Positions 26,674 to 34,315 of a stretch of DNA of 64,000 nt are shown piece by piece. How positions within the stretch are numbered: the first letter of the stretch is position 1; every line of letters starts with the position of its first letter. Origin of the DNA: an uncultured Jannaschia sp. (GTDB taxonomy: Bacteria > Pseudomonadota > Alphaproteobacteria > Rhodobacterales > Rhodobacteraceae); the NCBI RefSeq assembly GCF_947503795.1, contig NZ_CANNEZ010000001.1, positions 1,665,001 through 1,729,000 of the forward strand, read 5' to 3'. The position numbers were made by a program, and so were the translations under genes. The notes under the pieces were generated by a model. That model did no database searches, was not told the DNA's origin, and saw only the letters and a list, made by a program, of their open reading frames with translations.

Positions 26674-27057
26674 GGATGTCTCCCCCTGCGGTCGCGATCT
26701 GGCTCGCATGGGGGCGATGTGGGGGCAAGTATTCGAGATCATTCACAATCCGTCGAATGGGGGTGATTCTCTCCACCGTCGCGCCAATCGGAATGGATCA
26801 GCGACGGCCGACCGAGACCCCGCCACAACCTTACGTTGCGTAAGTCACTGATAGCGAATGCGGAATTCGGCGGGTCACATCGGCGGAATTCGGATCATCG
26901 CAGCAGGCTGGCCAGAAATTCAGATTTTGTTAAGATTTGGGCCCTGAGGGGGCGCTGGAGGGCGAAAGTTCGGCGATTCCTTGTCACGATTGCGCGCTCG
27001 GGCCTGATCCAGTCCGACGCGATTTATTCCGCCGGGATCACCAAGGGGAAATACTCC
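26674..27057. other. divergent intergenic region upstream of the curlin-like gene
   Basis: 384 bases with no gene. It contains an inverted repeat CTTACG-TTG-CGTAAG (26830-26844) and two identical GCGGAATTCGG blocks 23 bases apart (26860-26870 and 26883-26893). An AT-rich stretch (TTTTGTTAAGATTTG, near 26925-26940) is the likely promoter area for the plus-strand gene. Confidence 0.6.
26830..26893. promoter_or_regulatory. inverted repeat and paired direct repeats, candidate operator
   Basis: CTTACGTTGCGTAAG (6-bp arms, 3-base centre) is followed 16 bases later by two copies of GCGGAATTCGG at 23-base spacing, about two helical turns. These are 165-228 bases before the curlin-like ATG and fit a regulator binding array on one face of the DNA. 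No regulator gene is adjacent. Confidence 0.45.
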
Positions 27058-28299
27058 ATGACCAATGCAAAATTCTACGCGACGACTGCCATCGCCGCGA
27101 GCTTCCTCGCCAGCGCGGCCTTCGCCGACGGCAACGAGGCGTTCCTCGTCCAGACCGACGACGGCAACATGGCGATGATCGACCAGACGGGTAGCGACAA
27201 CGACGTCGGCACCGCGGCTCTCGTCGCCTCGCAGAGCGGCAACGGCGCCGGCACGGGCGGCAACGACCTCAAGATCCTGCAGTCCGGTAACGAGAATTCC
27301 ATCGGTCTGGCCGGTGGTCTGAGCCAGACCAACAACGGCTCGCTGGCGACGCGGAACACCGCGTCGATCACCCAGTCCTCGAACAGCAACGAGATCGGGA
27401 CCGTCAGCCAGCTGGCCAAGGGTCCGGGAGCCACGCCCGGAAACGAGCTGACCGTCGTGCAGCAGACGGGCGACGACAACGTCATCCAGACGATCAAGCA
27501 GGTTCGCGGCACGCCCGCCTCGAACACGATGAACATCACCATGTCCGGGTCCGACAGCAACATCACGCTGGCCCAGCAGGTGATCGGCAACAACAACATC
27601 CCCGCCATCACCAAGGCCAACCTGCTGACCATCGACATGACCGGCAGCGACAACGGCAACGGCGTGCTGACGGGTGCTGCCGCGATGACGAGCGCGTCGG
27701 CCGCCGAGTTCGTGCAGAACGGCATCGGCATGTTCGCTGACATCGACATCTCGGGAACCGGCAACAATGTTGGGACCTTCCAGGCCGGCTTCGACAACAC
27801 GGTCGGGACGCTGGGCGTGGGCGGCACCAACAACCAGCTCGGCGCCTCCCAGATCGGCGAAGACAACGTGATCTTCGTGGCGGCCGTGACCGGCGACATG
27901 AACAATGTCGGCGTGGCGCAAGTCGGCGATGCCAACGACGCGAGCGTGACCGTCCTGGGCAATAGCAACGGCATCTATCTGGGTCAGATGGGCATGAGCA
28001 ACGAAGGCACGATCAACGTCACCGGGTCCGACAATGGGATGACGACCGGGTTTACCGCGGCCTCGCTTGCCGGAATGTCCTCGGGTGTGTTCGAGCAGCT
28101 CGGCGATGACAACGACCTGATGGTCAACATCGTCGGCGATCTGAATGCCACGGGCACGATGCAGAACGGCAATGACAACGACATCATGGCCACTGTTATG
28201 GGCGACGCGAACCAGCTCGGAATCTCGCAGATCGGCGACAACAACGTCGCGTCGGCGGTTCAGAACGGCAACTTCAACGTGGCCGCGATCAACCAGTAA
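27058..28299 (+). CDS. curlin-repeat protein, orphan (amyloid-type secreted protein)
   Basis: A 413-residue protein with a signal peptide (ATTAIAASFLASAAFA, cleavage near residue 23). The remainder is low in charge and rich in Asn, Gly, Gln, Asp and Ser. It has about a dozen Q-x-G-x-x-N units such as QTGSDN, QSGNEN, QQTGDDN, QAGFDN, QIGEDN, QVGDAN, QLGDDN and QIGDNN. This is the spacing of curlin repeats in CsgA/CsgB, where stacked Gln and Asn ladders form extracellular amyloid fibres. No csgA, csgE, csgF or csgG genes are beside it. AAGGGGAA lies upstream of ATG 27058. The repeats are longer and less regular than in CsgA. Confidence 0.8.
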   Translation: MTNAKFYATTAIAASFLASAAFADGNEAFLVQTDDGNMAMIDQTGSDNDVGTAALVASQSGNGAGTGGNDLKILQSGNENSIGLAGGLSQTNNGSLATRNTASITQSSNSNEIGTVSQLAKGPGATPGNELTVVQQTGDDNVIQTIKQVRGTPASNTMNITMSGSDSNITLAQQVIGNNNIPAITKANLLTIDMTGSDNGNGVLTGAAAMTSASAAEFVQNGIGMFADIDISGTGNNVGTFQAGFDNTVGTLGVGGTNNQLGASQIGEDNVIFVAAVTGDMNNVGVAQVGDANDASVTVLGNSNGIYLGQMGMSNEGTINVTGSDNGMTTGFTAASLAGMSSGVFEQLGDDNDLMVNIVGDLNATGTMQNGNDNDIMATVMGDANQLGISQIGDNNVASAVQNGNFNVAAINQ

Positions 28300-28321
28300 T
28301 CCGGCCGTCCGGACCTGCGAA

Positions 28322-28347
28322 GGGCCGCCCCTCGGGGCGGCCCTTTT
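28322..28347 (+). terminator. intrinsic terminator after curlin-like gene
   Basis: A 10-bp stem, GGGCCGCCCC and GGGGCGGCCC around a two-base TC spacer, then TTTT. It starts 23 bases after the stop and is 19 bases from the 3' end of the convergent cupin gene. Confidence 0.85.
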
Positions 28348-28365
28348 GCGTGGCGGCGACGGGGC

Positions 28366-29346
28366 TCAGGCGGACCAGAGCGCCGAGGGGCCCGCCGGGT
28401 CGTCCGTGCCGACGACATGGTAGAGCGCCGCCTCGCCTTCCATCGACGGATAGGCCGTGTGCGGCAGCCCCGCCGGGATCGAGGCGGTGTCTCCGGGTGC
28501 GAGGCTGGCCTCGCCCGGCGCATCCCCCGCCCATTCGACGCGCCAATGGCCGCGCACGGGCATCAGGACCGACGGGCGGTCGTGTGCGTGGTGGTCCGCG
28601 CTCGCGGAGGACCGGGTCACCATCGCCACCTCGAAGCCCGGACGGTCGCGGATGATGCCCGTCTCGCCGATGACGGTGATCGGCGCGTTCCTTGCCAGCG
28701 CCACCATGTCCCAGTAGCGCCGCACGCCCCAGCCGACGACCTGCATGGGCGACAGCTCGGGGTAATCCGCCATCTCGGCCTCGGTCAGGACCGGCATCGG
28801 GGCGACCCCGTCGGGCAGCGCCTGCCCCGCCTTGGTGTCGTAGAGCTTGCCCGTCTCGGCCAGAACCAGACCGTGATCGGCCGCGTCCTCGATCACCTGC
28901 GGCGCCCAGATGACGCCGCCCCCCGCGTCGTCGCCGCCGAGCACGGCCATGATCATCGCGTAATCGGTTCCGATATTCTCGAAGCCGCGGAAGATGCCGG
29001 TCGGGATGTTGATGATGTCGCCCGGCTCCAGCACGACCTCGCCCGCGTCGCCATGGCGACCCCAGAAGAAGCGCCAGCGGCCCGACAGCACGAAGAACAC
29101 CTCGGCCGTGCGGTGCGAGTGGAGCGAGTTGCGGCATTTGGGCGGCTGGCCAGCCGCCCCGATATTGAAGCCGTGGGGCGTGGTGATGTGGACGTGCTGA
29201 TCTGCGCTCTCGCTGACGCCGCCGCCGATGATCGTGAAGTTCTCCTTGAGGTTCGAGCCGGGCGTGTGGGCGTCGATGAAGGCCGTCTTGCAGGGCTTCA
29301 GCTCGCCATAACGGACGATCTCGGGGGTGGAGGCGGCACGGGTCAT
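28366..29346 (-). CDS. bicupin protein, gentisate-dioxygenase-like
   Basis: A 326-residue protein with two cupin barrels. The first carries metal-binding His residues and a Glu in HSHRTAEVFFVLSGRWRFFWG. The second has DHHAHDRPSVLMPVRGHWRV...PGDTASIPAGLPH. The architecture is that of gentisate 1,2-dioxygenase and related ring-cleaving or isomerising cupins. Length is near the family's 330-350. It is the last gene of a five-gene operon (ATGA overlap with the upstream gene). It might be a dioxygenase in the catabolic pathway controlled by the local LacI regulator. Substrate is unknown. Confidence 0.8.
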   Translation of the reverse strand: MTRAASTPEIVRYGELKPCKTAFIDAHTPGSNLKENFTIIGGGVSESADQHVHITTPHGFNIGAAGQPPKCRNSLHSHRTAEVFFVLSGRWRFFWGRHGDAGEVVLEPGDIINIPTGIFRGFENIGTDYAMIMAVLGGDDAGGGVIWAPQVIEDAADHGLVLAETGKLYDTKAGQALPDGVAPMPVLTEAEMADYPELSPMQVVGWGVRRYWDMVALARNAPITVIGETGIIRDRPGFEVAMVTRSSASADHHAHDRPSVLMPVRGHWRVEWAGDAPGEASLAPGDTASIPAGLPHTAYPSMEGEAALYHVVGTDDPAGPSALWSA

Positions 29347-29819
29347 ATCATCTTTCCGGTCGACGGCAGTTTGTTGAGATAGCTGGCGAAGGCATCGAGC
29401 ATGGCCTCCCACCCGGCGGCGACCTCGCCCTCGGAGGGGTGCTGGCCCAGCACGGCCATCTGGCTGGTGCCGGTCAGGACGCAGCCCGTGCCCTTGGGCG
29501 TGATGGCGATGCTGTTCTGCGCGGTCATGGTGGTCGCGCCGTTGAACACGCCGCGCCCCTGGGCGACCATCACGTGGCCGGGGCGCAGGATGCGGATGGT
29601 GTCGAACATCCGCCCGATCTCGCGGCCGCCCGGCGCGATGAGGATCTCGCTCTCGACATTCGGATCGGCGTGGCAGGTGACATGCGACAGGCCCGATCCG
29701 GGCGGCGTCTCGAACGCGGCGCGCCCGGCCGGGTCGATCCAGGCCCGCATCGTGTAGTCGGCGTCGCGGTCGAAGGCGCGGCTGCGCGACACGGTAAAAT
29801 GTCGAAGCACATTCGGCAT
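29343..29819 (-). CDS. START/SRPBCC-like small protein
   Basis: A 158-residue cytoplasmic protein without signal peptide (MPNVLRHFTVSRSRAFDRDA...). The amphipathic pattern with a C-terminal helix (GWEAMLDAFASYLNKLP) fits the SRPBCC (Bet v 1-like) fold used by hydrophobic-ligand binders and aromatase/cyclases. The assignment is by overall pattern, not by a diagnostic motif. It lies between the tandem SnoaL-like gene (three-base gap) and the bicupin gene (ATGA overlap), so it belongs to the same pathway. Confidence 0.6.
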   Translation of the reverse strand: MPNVLRHFTVSRSRAFDRDADYTMRAWIDPAGRAAFETPPGSGLSHVTCHADPNVESEILIAPGGREIGRMFDTIRILRPGHVMVAQGRGVFNGATTMTAQNSIAITPKGTGCVLTGTSQMAVLGQHPSEGEVAAGWEAMLDAFASYLNKLPSTGKMI

Positions 29820-29822
29820 CGG

Positions 29823-30791
29823 TCAGCTTCCCCCGAGATGGATCTGCTTCCAGATCGCAGTTTCGTCGTAGAGCGTATATTCGCGCCGCAGACCCCAGGG
29901 CCCGTATTCGGCGTGGGTGATGCCCAGAACATAGATCATCGCGCCGGTCGGCGCACCGAATCCGCCCCAACCCGAGTGCCGTCCCCAGAGCGACCAGCGC
30001 ACGGCGGCGCGCGGCGGCATCATCGGGTCTTCGCGGCCGATGACATGCTCGACGCGGAATTCGGCCTTGGGGAAGGACGCACGGAGCTGCATCCAGAAGC
30101 GGTCCGCCTCGGCGGGGCCGTGGGTCGTCACGCCGCCGGGATAGTGGAGCGTGGCGGCCCGGTCGTAGGTCTGCGCAATGACGCGCATGTCGGCGCCCAT
30201 GATGCGGGTCAGCATCTCGGCCAGCTGCGCGCCCCAGGGGTTGTCGTTGCCGCGTCCGGTATAGGGCCCGGCGCGATCGCGGTCGGGTGTCAGCGGCTGG
30301 ACGCAGTCCTCCGGCCCCCCTTCCCGTGCGATCAGGTCGGCGGCGTAGTCGCGCGGCGTCTGCCCCAATTGGCGGGCGATGGCGCCCTGGTCGCGGATCA
30401 GCCACTCGTCATCAATCTGGATGCCGGTGACGTGGCAGTCAGCGAGGATGCGATAGAGCAGCCGCTTGCCCGTCGCGGCCCCATAGACGCCGTCGCCCGC
30501 ATGGGTCGCCTGGCTCAGCAGGCGGTGCGACGACAGCACGCCGTCTTCGGAGGACTGGCTCCAGATGACGTCCTCGCCCAGAAGCGTGCGGTCGGGAAAC
30601 TCGGCCAGCGTCGCCATGGTCGCACCGATGACGTCGGCATTGCCCACGACGATCGAGGCGGGCGTGCGCACGACGATATCCTCGGAATAGTAGTCGTGGA
30701 GCGTCGCGATGCCGCGATCCTCCCAGATCTCCTTGGTGATGCCGATGATGTAGTCGGGCACGTCCGCCCATCGGTCCATATATCCGGTCAT
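29823..30791 (-). CDS. tandem SnoaL/NTF2-like domain protein (first of two)
   Basis: A 322-residue protein that reads as two NTF2-like (SnoaL) halves. The first half (YIIGITKEIWEDRGIATLHDYYSEDIVVRTP) and the second (WGAQLAEMLTRIMGADMRVIAQTYDRAATLHYPGGV) each show the N-terminal helix followed by the buried-cavity strand pattern. Such proteins are cyclases, isomerases or hydrolases on small hydrophobic molecules. A sister tandem protein is encoded at 33287-34225. Its ATG overlaps the LacI gene stop (ATGA). Confidence 0.75.
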   Translation of the reverse strand: MTGYMDRWADVPDYIIGITKEIWEDRGIATLHDYYSEDIVVRTPASIVVGNADVIGATMATLAEFPDRTLLGEDVIWSQSSEDGVLSSHRLLSQATHAGDGVYGAATGKRLLYRILADCHVTGIQIDDEWLIRDQGAIARQLGQTPRDYAADLIAREGGPEDCVQPLTPDRDRAGPYTGRGNDNPWGAQLAEMLTRIMGADMRVIAQTYDRAATLHYPGGVTTHGPAEADRFWMQLRASFPKAEFRVEHVIGREDPMMPPRAAVRWSLWGRHSGWGGFGAPTGAMIYVLGITHAEYGPWGLRREYTLYDETAIWKQIHLGGS

Positions 30792-31831
30792 GCGCGTCCT
30801 TCCGCCGGCGCCGTCGCGGGCCAGTCATCGGGTATGCGGGCCGAGCCGCGGACCACAAGGGGGCCGTCGATCTCGGTGCGCTGCGGGTGGCGATCGGGCG
30901 AGGCGATGAGGGCCAGGATCTCGGCCACGGTCGCCGCGACCATCCGGCGCGCGGGCTGGCGCAGGGTCGTCAGGTCGTAGGTCGGCCAGGCGGCGGGCGC
31001 GATGTCGTCATATCCGACGACCGAGACGTCGCCCGGAATCGAGAGACCCAGATCGTGGCGTAGCGTGTCCATCACGGCCAAGGCCATGTAATCGTTGCCG
31101 ACGAAGATCGCGTCGGGCGGATCGCTGCGCGCCATGAGGTCGCGCGCGGCCTCGGCGGCGGTGTCGCGGCGATACATGCCGTCGGGCGCCGCCAGCAGGT
31201 CCTGCCCCGTCTCGGCGAGCCCCGCGCGGAACCCGTCGAGCCGGTCGCGCCCGGTCGACGAGCCCTGCCATCCCGAGATATGCGCGATGCGCGCATGACC
31301 GCCCTGGGCGAGAAACCGCGCCACCCGACCCGCGCCCGCACGGTTGTCCGAGGTGATCGCCGAAAGGCCGGAGCCCGCGATGCCCCGGTTGAAGAGGACG
31401 ACCGGCAGGCCCGCGGCGGCGCAGCGCTCGACCAGCTCGCCCGAAAGGTTGATCGAGGCCGCGACCAGCGCGTCGACCTGGTAGTCCATCAACTCGCCCA
31501 CGACCCGGTCCAGATCGGCGTCGGAATTGCCGACGGTGAACATCAGGAGGTGGTAGCCCTCGGCCTGAAGCGCGTGGGACAAGCGCTCGACCGCCTCGGC
31601 GAAGAACGGGTTGTCGAGATAGGCCACGACGACGCCCACGATCCGGGAGCGCCCCGTGATGAGGCTGCGGGCGAGGACGTTGGGCCGGTAGCCGAGCGCT
31701 TCAGCCGCCTTGCGCACGCGGGTCTCCATCGCGGGGCTGACCGACGCGCCTTCCGTGAAGACGCGGCTGACCGCCGACTGGCTGACCCCGGCCGCACGGG
31801 CGACGTCGAGCGATGTGACCTTGCGCGCCAT
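30788..31831 (-). CDS. LacI-family transcriptional regulator
   Basis: A 347-residue repressor. The N-terminal HTH is VTSLDVARAAGVSQSAVSRVF (residues 4-25) with hinge helix NVLARSLITGRSRIVG, then a periplasmic-binding-protein-like sensor domain (IVGVVVAYLDNPFFAEAVERL; PDAIFVGNDYMALAVMD). It sits inside the operon it presumably controls (one-base overlap with the SDR gene upstream). A TGCAT-type palindrome lies upstream of the SDR gene, and a similar one upstream of the HisD-family gene. Confidence 0.94.
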   Translation of the reverse strand: MARKVTSLDVARAAGVSQSAVSRVFTEGASVSPAMETRVRKAAEALGYRPNVLARSLITGRSRIVGVVVAYLDNPFFAEAVERLSHALQAEGYHLLMFTVGNSDADLDRVVGELMDYQVDALVAASINLSGELVERCAAAGLPVVLFNRGIAGSGLSAITSDNRAGAGRVARFLAQGGHARIAHISGWQGSSTGRDRLDGFRAGLAETGQDLLAAPDGMYRRDTAAEAARDLMARSDPPDAIFVGNDYMALAVMDTLRHDLGLSIPGDVSVVGYDDIAPAAWPTYDLTTLRQPARRMVAATVAEILALIASPDRHPQRTEIDGPLVVRGSARIPDDWPATAPAEGRA

Positions 31832-32589
31832 CAGGCCGCCGTCCAGCCGCCATCGACCATCAGCGCGGTCCCGGTCACCATCGCGCCCGCATCCGAGGCC
31901 AGGTAGACGACCGCACCCATGATGTCCTCGACCCGCCCGACGCGGGCCAGCGCGATCTTCTCCTCGATCCAGGCACGGCGCACGGGGTCGGCGAAGGTCG
32001 CCTCGGTCAGCGGGGTGCGGATAAAGGTCGGACAGATCGTGTTGACCCGGATGTCGCGCGGCCCCCATTCCAGCGCCATCGCCTTGGTCATGCCCTCGAC
32101 CGCGTGCTTGGTGGCGCAGTAGACCGCCCGGTCGGGGCCACCGACATGGCCCATCTGGCTGGAGATCTGGAGGATGACGCCTGGCCCGCTCATCCGGTTG
32201 GCGACGCCCTGCGCGAGGAAATACGCGGCCCGGACGTTGATCGCCATGACCGCATCGTAATCGGAGGGCGTCGTCTCGGCGGCGGGGCTATGGCGCGCGA
32301 GCCCGGCGGAGTTGCACAGGATGTCGAACGGCGCACGGGCGTCGAGCGCCGCCTCGACGGCATCCCGGTCCGTGACGTCCAGCACCAGCCCGTCCGCATC
32401 CCGGCCCGCATCGCGTAAATCCGCCACCGCGGCGTCGACCTGCGCCGCGCTGCGCGCCGCGATCGTCACGTGCGCCCCGGCCCCGGCCAGCGCCGACGCG
32501 CAGCCCAGCCCGATCCCGCGCGACCCGCCCGGCACCAGCGCACGCCGACCGTCAAGACGGAAGGACGGCGTGACGGGAAGATCGGACAT
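31831..32589 (-). CDS. short-chain dehydrogenase/reductase
   Basis: A 252-residue classical SDR. The nucleotide-binding motif is GGSRGIGLG (preceded by VP where TG is usual). Catalytic Ser is in ISSQMGHVG and the Tyr-Lys pair in YCATKHAVEG. The C-terminus (DAGAMVTGTALMVDGGWTAA) is standard for the family. It is the first gene of a five-gene operon, with the LacI-type operator about 20 bases upstream of the ATG. It probably oxidises or reduces an alcohol intermediate of the pathway. Confidence 0.92.
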   Translation of the reverse strand: MSDLPVTPSFRLDGRRALVPGGSRGIGLGCASALAGAGAHVTIAARSAAQVDAAVADLRDAGRDADGLVLDVTDRDAVEAALDARAPFDILCNSAGLARHSPAAETTPSDYDAVMAINVRAAYFLAQGVANRMSGPGVILQISSQMGHVGGPDRAVYCATKHAVEGMTKAMALEWGPRDIRVNTICPTFIRTPLTEATFADPVRRAWIEEKIALARVGRVEDIMGAVVYLASDAGAMVTGTALMVDGGWTAA

Positions 32590-32603
32590 CGGAGCCTCGG
32601 GAT

Positions 32604-32627
32604 GGTGTGCATTCGTATGCAGACACC
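32604..32627 (-). promoter_or_regulatory. LacI-type operator, copy 1 (SDR operon)
   Basis: The core TGCATTCGTATGCA (32608-32621) is a palindrome with a central CG; on the gene's strand it reads TGCATACGAATGCA. Outer TG/CA symmetry extends it. It lies about 20 bases upstream of the SDR ATG and resembles the copy at 35702-35721. Confidence 0.6.
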
Positions 32628-32717
32628 CTTCCCCGCGCCGGATCAAGGATATTCGGGAAACGGATGCCCTGCTCGCGCGTTCTCCGGCCGATGCCCCAAC
32701 CCGAGAGCCTGCGCGCC

Positions 32718-33290
32718 ATGAGCCAAGCCGAAGATATCGTCGACGATCTGGACGAGGCCGCCGAGGGCCAGGAGCGCGTCCGCGCGGGCGACATCGCGGA
32801 TACGATCGGCCATCGCGGCATCGGTGCGCTCCTGATGCTGCCCGCCGCGCTGGAGCTGACGCCCGTGGGCGGCATTCCCGGCGTTCCGACGGTGTTGGCG
32901 CTGATCGTGGCAACCTTCGCGGTCCAGATCCTGCTGGGGCGCGACGACATGTGGCTGCCTGACTGGATCGAACGGCGGCGGATCGACAAGTCCAAGCTCG
33001 ACGCGGCGGTCGACAAGATGCGCCCGGCGGCGGAATGGGCGGACCGGCATCTGGGTCGGCATGCGACGTGGCTCGTGGACGCGCCCGCGCCGCGCGTGGT
33101 GGCGGTGGCGATCCTCGCGCTCTGTGCCACGGTGCCGCCGCTCGAGGTCGTGCCCTTCGCCTCCAGCATCCCGATGGGGACAATCGTTCTCTTCGGGCTG
33201 GCGCTGACGATGCGCGACGGGCGGGTGATGGCGCTGGCCTGGGTCGCCTTCGCGGCGGCGCTCTGGGGCGTCTGGACGCTCTGGCCCTAG
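32718..33290 (+). CDS. ExoD family exopolysaccharide-synthesis protein
   Basis: A 190-residue membrane protein of the ExoD type: N-terminal helices ADTIGHRGIGALLMLPAALELTP and VLALIVATFAVQILL, then two C-terminal membrane helices. ExoD was named from rhizobial exopolysaccharide and alkali-sensitivity mutants; the biochemical role is not settled. Several ATGs are in frame. 32718 is chosen as nearest the family N-terminus, although its ribosome binding site is weak. It overlaps the convergent SnoaL-like gene by four bases. Confidence 0.82.
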   Translation: MSQAEDIVDDLDEAAEGQERVRAGDIADTIGHRGIGALLMLPAALELTPVGGIPGVPTVLALIVATFAVQILLGRDDMWLPDWIERRRIDKSKLDAAVDKMRPAAEWADRHLGRHATWLVDAPAPRVVAVAILALCATVPPLEVVPFASSIPMGTIVLFGLALTMRDGRVMALAWVAFAAALWGVWTLWP

Positions 33291-34225
33291 AGAAGCTGCC
33301 GCATCCGGGCCAGCACGTCGACGCCCAGCTGGTCCCAGACATGCAGAAGATCGACCGTCACCCAGTTCTCGCGGATGAGATCGCCCTCGATGCGCCAGAA
33401 ATCGAGTGACCGCATCGTGATCCGCTGCCCCGCGGGCGCGATCCCCAGCCAGCCGTCGCCCGTTACGGTCATCGACATGCCCGGCCAGGCGGTGAAGGCG
33501 GCATAGTCGCCTTGGCCGAAGAAATGCCCTTGGTCGAGCTCGGCGCGGCGGTCCGGCATCGCATCGAGGAAGGGGATCTGGTGATGCGCGCGAAAGCCCG
33601 CGATACCGCGCAGGTTGCCGATACCGCCCGGTCCATACCAGGTGCAGCGCGGGTGCCAGGCGGCGGGCAGGTCCATCGCCGCCTCGCCCTCGGCGGACCG
33701 ACCCAGCCGGTCGAGCATGTCGCCCACGACCCGGAGGGCCGCCGCGCCGTCGCCGGTCTGGCGTGTGCCATCCTGCGTCATCGGGCCCGGGACGCGGCCG
33801 CTGGCGCCCAGCGCGGGACCCATCGGCCAGACACCGGACGCGATCATCAGGTCGGGCAAGTCCCAGATGACCTGCGCCTCGACCGCGCGATCCGCTTCGA
33901 TCCGGAAGAACTCGTGGAACCGCAGCGCGGCCAGCCGACCGGTGCCCGGAATGCCGAGGAAAGGACCGTCGAAGCGCCCCGCATATTGCCCCGCCTGCCC
34001 CAGCCAGTCCTGCCCATGCGCGTCGCGGCCCCGGATCGAGATATCGACGCGGCGCTCGGCATCCGGTATCGCGGCCCAGAGCGGCCCGAGCGCCGCCTCG
34101 ACGAACCCCGCACCGCCGGTGACGTCGCCGAACGGATGACAGAGATGCACGACGGCCCCCTCGGCGAGGAACGCGCGCGTCGCGGCCCCCATCTCGGCGC
34201 GGTCGTGATCGGTCAGGTCGAGCAT
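33287..34225 (-). CDS. tandem SnoaL/NTF2-like domain protein (second of two)
   Basis: A 312-residue protein similar in layout to the product of 29823-30791: two NTF2-like halves (one around LWAAIPDAERRVDISIRGRD, another around PAAWHPRCTWYGPGGIGNLRGIAGF). The ATG at 34225 has GAGGACGGA directly upstream. It follows the HisD-family gene on the same strand, separated by about 90 bases that hold two hairpins. It is likely part of the same pathway as the five-gene LacI operon. Confidence 0.72.
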   Translation of the reverse strand: MLDLTDHDRAEMGAATRAFLAEGAVVHLCHPFGDVTGGAGFVEAALGPLWAAIPDAERRVDISIRGRDAHGQDWLGQAGQYAGRFDGPFLGIPGTGRLAALRFHEFFRIEADRAVEAQVIWDLPDLMIASGVWPMGPALGASGRVPGPMTQDGTRQTGDGAAALRVVGDMLDRLGRSAEGEAAMDLPAAWHPRCTWYGPGGIGNLRGIAGFRAHHQIPFLDAMPDRRAELDQGHFFGQGDYAAFTAWPGMSMTVTGDGWLGIAPAGQRITMRSLDFWRIEGDLIRENWVTVDLLHVWDQLGVDVLARMRQLL

Positions 34226-34258
34226 TCCGTCCTCTGGCCTCAAATACCTCGGAGAGCG

Positions 34259-34314
34259 CGAGAGGCGGCGCCTCTCGCCGGCCCCCGCGGGGCTCGATGC
34301 CCCGCGGGGGCCGG
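34259..34314 (-). terminator. two adjacent hairpins between HisD-family and SnoaL-like genes
   Basis: CGAGAGGC/GCCTCTCG (34259-34277, loop GGC) and a perfect 15-bp stem CCGGCCCCCGCGGGG / CCCCGCGGGGGCCGG (34278-34314, loop of seven). Together they may terminate or attenuate transcription after the HisD-family gene. There is no T-run, so it may act as a processing or rho-linked element. Confidence 0.55.
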
Positions 34315-34315
34315 G

